Below, in pieces: positions 59,700 through 64,000 of a stretch of 64,000 nucleotides of DNA (the first letter of the stretch is position 1; every line of letters begins with the position of its first letter). Under the pieces are notes generated by a model that searched no databases, was not told where the DNA came from, and saw only the letters and a program-made list of their open reading frames with translations. The position numbers were made by a program, and so were the translations under genes. This stretch comes from Ephydatia muelleri (taxonomy: Eukaryota > Porifera > Demospongiae > Spongillida > Spongillidae): the NCBI GenBank assembly GCA_013339895.1, contig JABACO010000007.1, forward strand, positions 6,282,675 through 6,346,674, in the 5' to 3' direction.

Positions 59700-60960
59700 T
59701 CCGCGGTGCGGGAAAACGTTATTTGTAAACAACTCCTGCGAATTTGACGAGTAAAAACACTTTTCCTCCGAAATACGTGTTGTTGACTCCAAAAACGATA
59801 ATGGTTAGTAAACAGTGGCTTCATTTCATAGCAGCTGCTGGGTAATATTGCGCTGTTGCCTGCGAAACAGTTCATGCATTTTTTTGTTACAATAAGCGTC
59901 ACATGCATAAGACCTACTATCTGTGCTTGAAGCATGTCATTGGAACCTCCCCTTTTTGGACGGTGACTATGTCACTGTGTGTATTTGTATTGGCAACGCA
60001 TGGAGCACAATGCCCAACCTAGAGGAACATCAACTAGGACCCACCTGCACATCTGTGCCTGCATGAGGCACGCCCTTAATTGGCCCTCTGTCCCGTTCAC
60101 CTCCCATTGTTCCATCTAACAACGCATATGTATACAGCCATTGCAGGCTAGTCTTGCATATCTTGAAATGCATGCATGCATATAGTCATGTCATGAGCTA
60201 GCATTGTCCTAAGTATAAAGGAGCCGCAAAATGCAAGAGTGAAATGGAAAGCTAGGGCAGAGGGACATGTTTCAAGCACAGATATGTATCAGGTTGGTAC
60301 TAGGTGTTGTTCCTATATAGTGCAACCTCACGCCAGCAATGTGGTCGTTTGGTTGGGGGCATGGTGCCACACACACATGCAGTATAGCTACTGTCCAAAA
60401 AAGAGAGGGGCCATGGACATACCTCAGGCACTGTATGTCAGGTGTGTCCAGGTGAAAGCTTATCAATTCAGTATTTTGTAACAAGGTTTGATAAGAAAAA
60501 CACTTTCATGCATTATTCCCCGATCGAGTAGAGCTAGCGGCATGGGATTACTTGATGCTTTTGTGTTAATTGGTATGGAAATGTGCGGTTGAGGCTATGT
60601 TCAAGCATGCGATACACTAGTTCTCTTAATTAATAATTTATCTTATTGTGAGTGGGTGTGTGATTTAGAGCGTAACTCTTCCTACCCTCTTGGTTCGATA
60701 CTTCAGAACTTCTTATTCCACACATGCAACCGGCGTATTTATACACAAAAAGTACAACGTCATATCACCTTCTGAATCTAAGAGAGTCGTCACACCATTT
60801 CAGCTAACACAGCGAAGGCCGGGAAAAAAAGAAAATGCATCTGTGGTTTTCCATACACTGATACTTTAGTTTGCATAGAAAAAGGGTGCGTTAATTCAAG
60901 TAGTCGAAGACCACATACATACGAGTAGGTGTGGCCTGCCGTAGTATGCACGTGGTCGGC
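59700..60960. other. No gene; diverged repeat copies
   Basis: 59720-59810 and 60510-60600 resemble parts of the 56.8-59.7 kb cluster (TATTCCCC ... GTAGAG ... GATTAC). No coding signal. Confidence 0.45.
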
Positions 60961-61008
60961 ACGTATATGCGACTAATTGGACACACCCTTTTTCTGTGCA
61001 AAACGATC

Positions 61009-61016
61009 TATATAAG
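61009..61016 (+). promoter_or_regulatory. TATA box of secreted-protein gene
   Basis: TATATAAG, 44 bp upstream of the ATG at 61060. This would place transcription start near 61040 with a 5' UTR of about 20 bases. Confidence 0.6.
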
Positions 61017-61059
61017 CCATAACGCGTAAAAGCGTGACACATATAAACCGCCAGGAAAA

Positions 61060-61548
61060 ATGGTAGCGACAGCGGTTTTGGCTACAGCAATCATATCTCT
61101 GTTCGTGATCAGTACAAATGCTGATGTAATCACATCTCTCGACGTGATCTCCAGTCCTAGCGCAGGGCAGCAGTGTCCACCTCGGTACATACGAGTGAAC
61201 CAGGACTTGAATCAAGGATCAGGAGGAAACTATATCTATCTGTGCTATTCGACGGATCCTATTTTCGGCGAGCCAGTGACTGAAATCCTTGTCATGGCTA
61301 GTACTTCAGGCTCTGTTCCTACACCCTTTCGATACACCCTGATCCCTCAAGACCTCAACAAAGGAGCTGAAGGAAAGTACATATATCTGATGTACTCAAA
61401 GAATGGCGATTTTCCAATCAAGGGGATCTATGCCATCGCGGGAGATAACCCTAACATCAGCGCCCCTCCTGGTTGGATAAAAAATACCCAAGACCTCAAT
61501 GAAGGCTCTGGCGGAAAGTACATCTACTTCGTCTACACGTATAATTGA
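61060..61548 (+). CDS. Secreted MABP-like beta-prism protein, 162 aa
   Basis: A complete single-exon frame from ATG 61060 to the stop TGA at 61546-61548. Residues 1-21 form a signal peptide (hydrophobic core VLATAIISLFVIS, cleavage probably after STNA). The mature part has three repeats about 48 residues apart, each with DLN-x-G-x-x-G-x-YIY: residues 49-61, 98-110 and 145-157. Each repeat is preceded by a Trp- or Tyr-containing strand. This is the repeat signature of MABP-type beta-prism domains (known from MVB12 proteins and attached to some MACPF proteins), where three repeats make one prism. A stand-alone secreted copy suggests lipid or glycan binding, which is inference. The TATA box and intact frame among dead elements support a real gene. 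Confidence 0.8.
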   Translation: MVATAVLATAIISLFVISTNADVITSLDVISSPSAGQQCPPRYIRVNQDLNQGSGGNYIYLCYSTDPIFGEPVTEILVMASTSGSVPTPFRYTLIPQDLNKGAEGKYIYLMYSKNGDFPIKGIYAIAGDNPNISAPPGWIKNTQDLNEGSGGKYIYFVYTYN

Positions 61549-62760
61549 TGCAGTGGCACTTGCACCGAGCCTGCATTTATCGCGAACTATATATGTATAT
61601 ACTGCATTTTTTCCTAGTCAATGTACAGTTTTGGACCCGCTACATAGTTTTGCTGTTGTTTTTGTTATTTTTAATATAGTGGCTGAACAACGTAATTATC
61701 ACACGGATTTGGGGTAAAACAGCGACCAAACTATTATCGTACCCAGACCCAAACGTACGTACTAAGCATTGTTTCTCATGATGAAGAATATAAATTCCAT
61801 GTCTCGAGCTGAGGTTTTGATCTCATCACCCATTAAATTTGTAAGAAATGGGACAGTTTCCTCGAAAATGATTCCATGTTTATGATATAGGATATAAAGA
61901 TATAAAAATGCCTTACGCTTGAATCGCTAGAACTTCCGTATACCGTTAAAGCTCTATTTTCACCACATCATACCACACCTTTTCTTAATGGGAATAATGA
62001 TTTTGTCTCTATCAGTATTAGTTCCGACGTTATGATACTCCACGATGTTCAAAACGACCACATCTTCAATTAGCTTGTCTCTATTGAAAATTTCTGTTCG
62101 TTGATTTTACTCTATCCGTAACGGAGATATAGCTGTGCAAAGTTAATGCATATTTCCCGCTAGATTCGCCCCATCATTGCATGCATGCAACCCACTCCCT
62201 ATCAGGACAATTTCTTTGCACCGCCCATTATCCACCCATTCTCCAAGCCAGCCGTTCGCAACAGAGTTTTGCCTCTCCCAAGCAATGAGTTTATGCGGTC
62301 GAGGTAGATTGACTTCTCACTTCGCAAGACGATCGTATCAAATTAATGGATATCTAAGTGACCGAATAGAAGCTAGCGTCACATTCCTCAGCCTCACATT
62401 CCAGCGGTTAGATCGTTATTTTGATAATGACCGGCCATAATCTAGTTATGAATAAAATTGATGTTCATCTTTTTTTTTAAAGTAACAAATTCTAGACATA
62501 GTGATTTATCGAGCGTTTATTACCTTGGAATTGCAATTTGTATATCAGTCATTTTCAACCTTCATGTCTTACATATGCAAAATCACCACAAGATGGCTGA
62601 CTATCTCACTCAAGGAAGGGGTGTGGTTAAAACCAGCGGTACCCTGAAGTAGAGTAGGTACACTTGTGTACTGCTGGTATATAGCCTCGCATGGTACACA
62701 GTATGCAAGTTGTCTATCACTACAGCCATGCCCTCACCTTAGATATTAAAAATCACCAAG
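61549..62760. other. No gene; one snap-back end
   Basis: TATCGTACCCAGACCC at about 61736-61751 matches the ends of snap-back elements A and B, but no inverted partner follows. Otherwise non-coding. Confidence 0.4.
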
Positions 62761-63046
62761 CACATTAGCACGTTCGCACATCAGCAAAAATAACTCAACT
62801 CACCTGGAATTTGTAGACACTGTTAGTTTTCGTAGCAAACCTTATCGATTTTTGCCGCTTGCTATTTAGTGAGCTTCCACTGTCCAACTTGGATATCAAT
62901 TCAATTAGCTTAGGCTAGTGAATGTCATTAGATGGTAACCGGCTAATATGTAACGAAAACTAATAGTTTCTGCAATTTCCAGGTGAATTTAGTAATTTTT
63001 TCTGACGCGCGAATGTACTAATGTGCTGATGTGCGAGCCGCTACTG
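62761..63046. repeat. Palindromic MITE, copy 2
   Basis: Related to 1840-2114 (shared TTCGCACATCAGCAAAAATAA, TTTTCGTAGCAAAC, and GTGCGAGCCGCTACTG at the right end). The left terminal GGCTCGC is lost. A C run of about 30-39 follows directly. Confidence 0.8.
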
Positions 63047-63304
63047 CTCCCCCCCCCCCCCCCCCCCCCCCCCCCCTTCCCCCCCCGAACCCAATTCCTG
63101 CCAAAACTCCGTTTGCGTCCCATTCCTAATCGCGACGTTCATCGCTGGCATTGTGGTGAACGTTTTCTTCACCGTCGTCGTGAGACCCTTCACCAGCGCG
63201 ACTTGGTCTGAATATGCTTCTCGCCGTTCTCCACATCATCATTGGGTTAGTACCTCACCCATCTCATCTCACTGATCACGGGATTAGGGTGTTTGGAATG
63301 CCAG

Positions 63305-63390
63305 TGTTATAGGCATTACGGTCCGAGTCAATTTTCGGTCCGAATTCCCTACCGCCCCGCCCCCAAAGCACGGACCGTACTTCCTAGCTG
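63305..63390. repeat. Possible left end of a Ginger-like element
   Basis: TGTTATAGGCATTACGGTCCG followed by TTTTCGGTCCGAATTCCCTA and CACGGACCGTACTTCCTAG. This is the inverted, diverged counterpart of 55932-56056. CCAG precedes it in place of CCGG. Confidence 0.45.
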
Positions 63391-63893
63391 CACGTTTCGT
63401 CAGTTTTCTTGACTCCGGTTGTTCTTCCGAGGGGACAAGTACAGTGGCACTGCTCTCTTGATTCGAGAGGCCTCCGACGTGGGCTAAATGCTGTGTTTAC
63501 GATCAATGCAAATACTTGTTTTATTATTATAACTATACATATTGAGCATGTTTTAACTTTTAAATACCTTCACGTGCACCTATAGCTAGCTTGGTCACAT
63601 TATCAAATGTCTTTACTGATTTAGTTCTTTATAGGTGTGTTGCAGGACGATACGCTTATTCCACAGGCGGATAGTAAATTGTTCAGATTCGAAGGTTTCA
63701 GTTATGTTTCTCAGTTAAGATTCGAATGTTCCAGTTGCACTCCTAATGTAGAAGTACTGATACTTTAACACCTGTTTGAAGTCGTGCGAATGTACGAGAC
63801 AATCTAATATTACCCAACTGTATTCCAATTTTATTACACAACTATCAAGCATTACAATAAACAGCATACACACACAGGCTAAACTAAAAAAAC
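63391..63893. other. 3' flank of right-edge gene
   Basis: On the minus strand an AATAAA lies at 63830-63835, about 60 bases after the stop at 63894, consistent with a polyadenylation signal. Nothing else seen. Confidence 0.4.
63830..63835 (-). terminator. Candidate polyadenylation signal
   Basis: AATAAA on the minus strand downstream of the partial coding exon at the window edge. Confidence 0.45.
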
Positions 63894-64000
63894 ACTAGAT
63901 GCATGAGTCTACTGACTGAAGCTGCATTGCCCCTCTGTACTGCCACAGAAAGCCTCTGCAGCAGGAATGTGGAGGGTGACTTCTGCTCACTGGTTGAAGC
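63894..64000 (-). CDS. 3'-terminal exon of an unidentified gene (partial)
   Basis: The minus strand is open from the window edge to a TAG at 63894-63896. It includes STFLLQRLSVAVQRGNAASV, an amphipathic text with ordinary codon use, followed by a properly spaced AATAAA. The family is not recognised, and a random open frame of about 35 codons remains possible. Confidence 0.4.

Noticed and set aside
1..64000. A bacterial contig or operon-based system.
   Set aside because: Spliced genes, animal-type transposons and microsatellites throughout. No Shine-Dalgarno-led gene runs.

Overview
The window reads as nuclear DNA of an early-branching, probably marine metazoan. A sponge is my best guess, and that guess is inference rather than proof. 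The evidence is spliced genes with short GT-AG introns (one of 63 nt), an AT-rich background, a UPF1-family helicase of animal type, and a dense mixture of Ginger1, ISL2EU-like, hAT, THAP-type, Ty3 and non-LTR remnants with many snap-back MITEs. I saw no bacterial operons, CRISPR arrays, rRNA or tRNA genes. Positions 40779-41778 are a 1000-base assembly gap.

Layout. (1) 1.2-18.6 kb, minus strand: one host-like gene for a divergent UPF1-type RNA helicase. I can place about 25 exons. The 17 exons of the 3' part that I could phase (14336 down to 1215) join without a frame break. Its 5' part contains a tandem duplication of a four-exon cassette carrying half of a UPF1-type CH zinc domain. A 4.2-kb intron holds remnants of other elements, including two non-LTR C-terminal fragments. 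(2) 19.1-24.96 kb: a 1.1-kb pure purine GGGGA tract, poly-G-bounded MITE-like units, a dead hAT (ZMYM/TTF-like) transposase and a third non-LTR fragment. (3) 25.06-36.08 kb: an 11-kb Ginger1-type DNA transposon with long TIRs, an integrase-like transposase fused to an Ulp1 protease domain and a distal PHD-finger exon. Its presumed last intron holds a ~160-bp satellite, a minisatellite and a THAP-domain mini-element. (4) 36.1-43.1 kb: palindromic MITEs, a hAT tail, and an ISL2EU-like pair (SWIM-YqaJ-PHD nuclease gene and a DDE transposase cut by the gap). (5) 44.9-50.3 kb: a Ty3/gypsy element with nearly identical LTRs but broken frames. (6) 51.8-55.9 kb: a second Ginger1 element, with an OTU protease domain and exact CCGG target-site duplications, apparently inserted into the end of another related element. 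(7) 56.8-60.6 kb: a nested inverted-repeat cluster. (8) 61.06-61.55 kb: a compact TATA-driven gene for a secreted three-repeat beta-prism (MABP-like) protein. (9) At the right edge, the last exon of an unidentified minus-strand gene.

Host genes are few: the helicase, the secreted protein and the right-edge exon. Nearly everything else is mobile DNA. The points most worth following are the duplicated CH cassette of the helicase, the two Ginger1 elements with different cysteine-protease domains, the C-terminal-only non-LTR fragments, and the families of perfect snap-back and poly-G-terminated elements.
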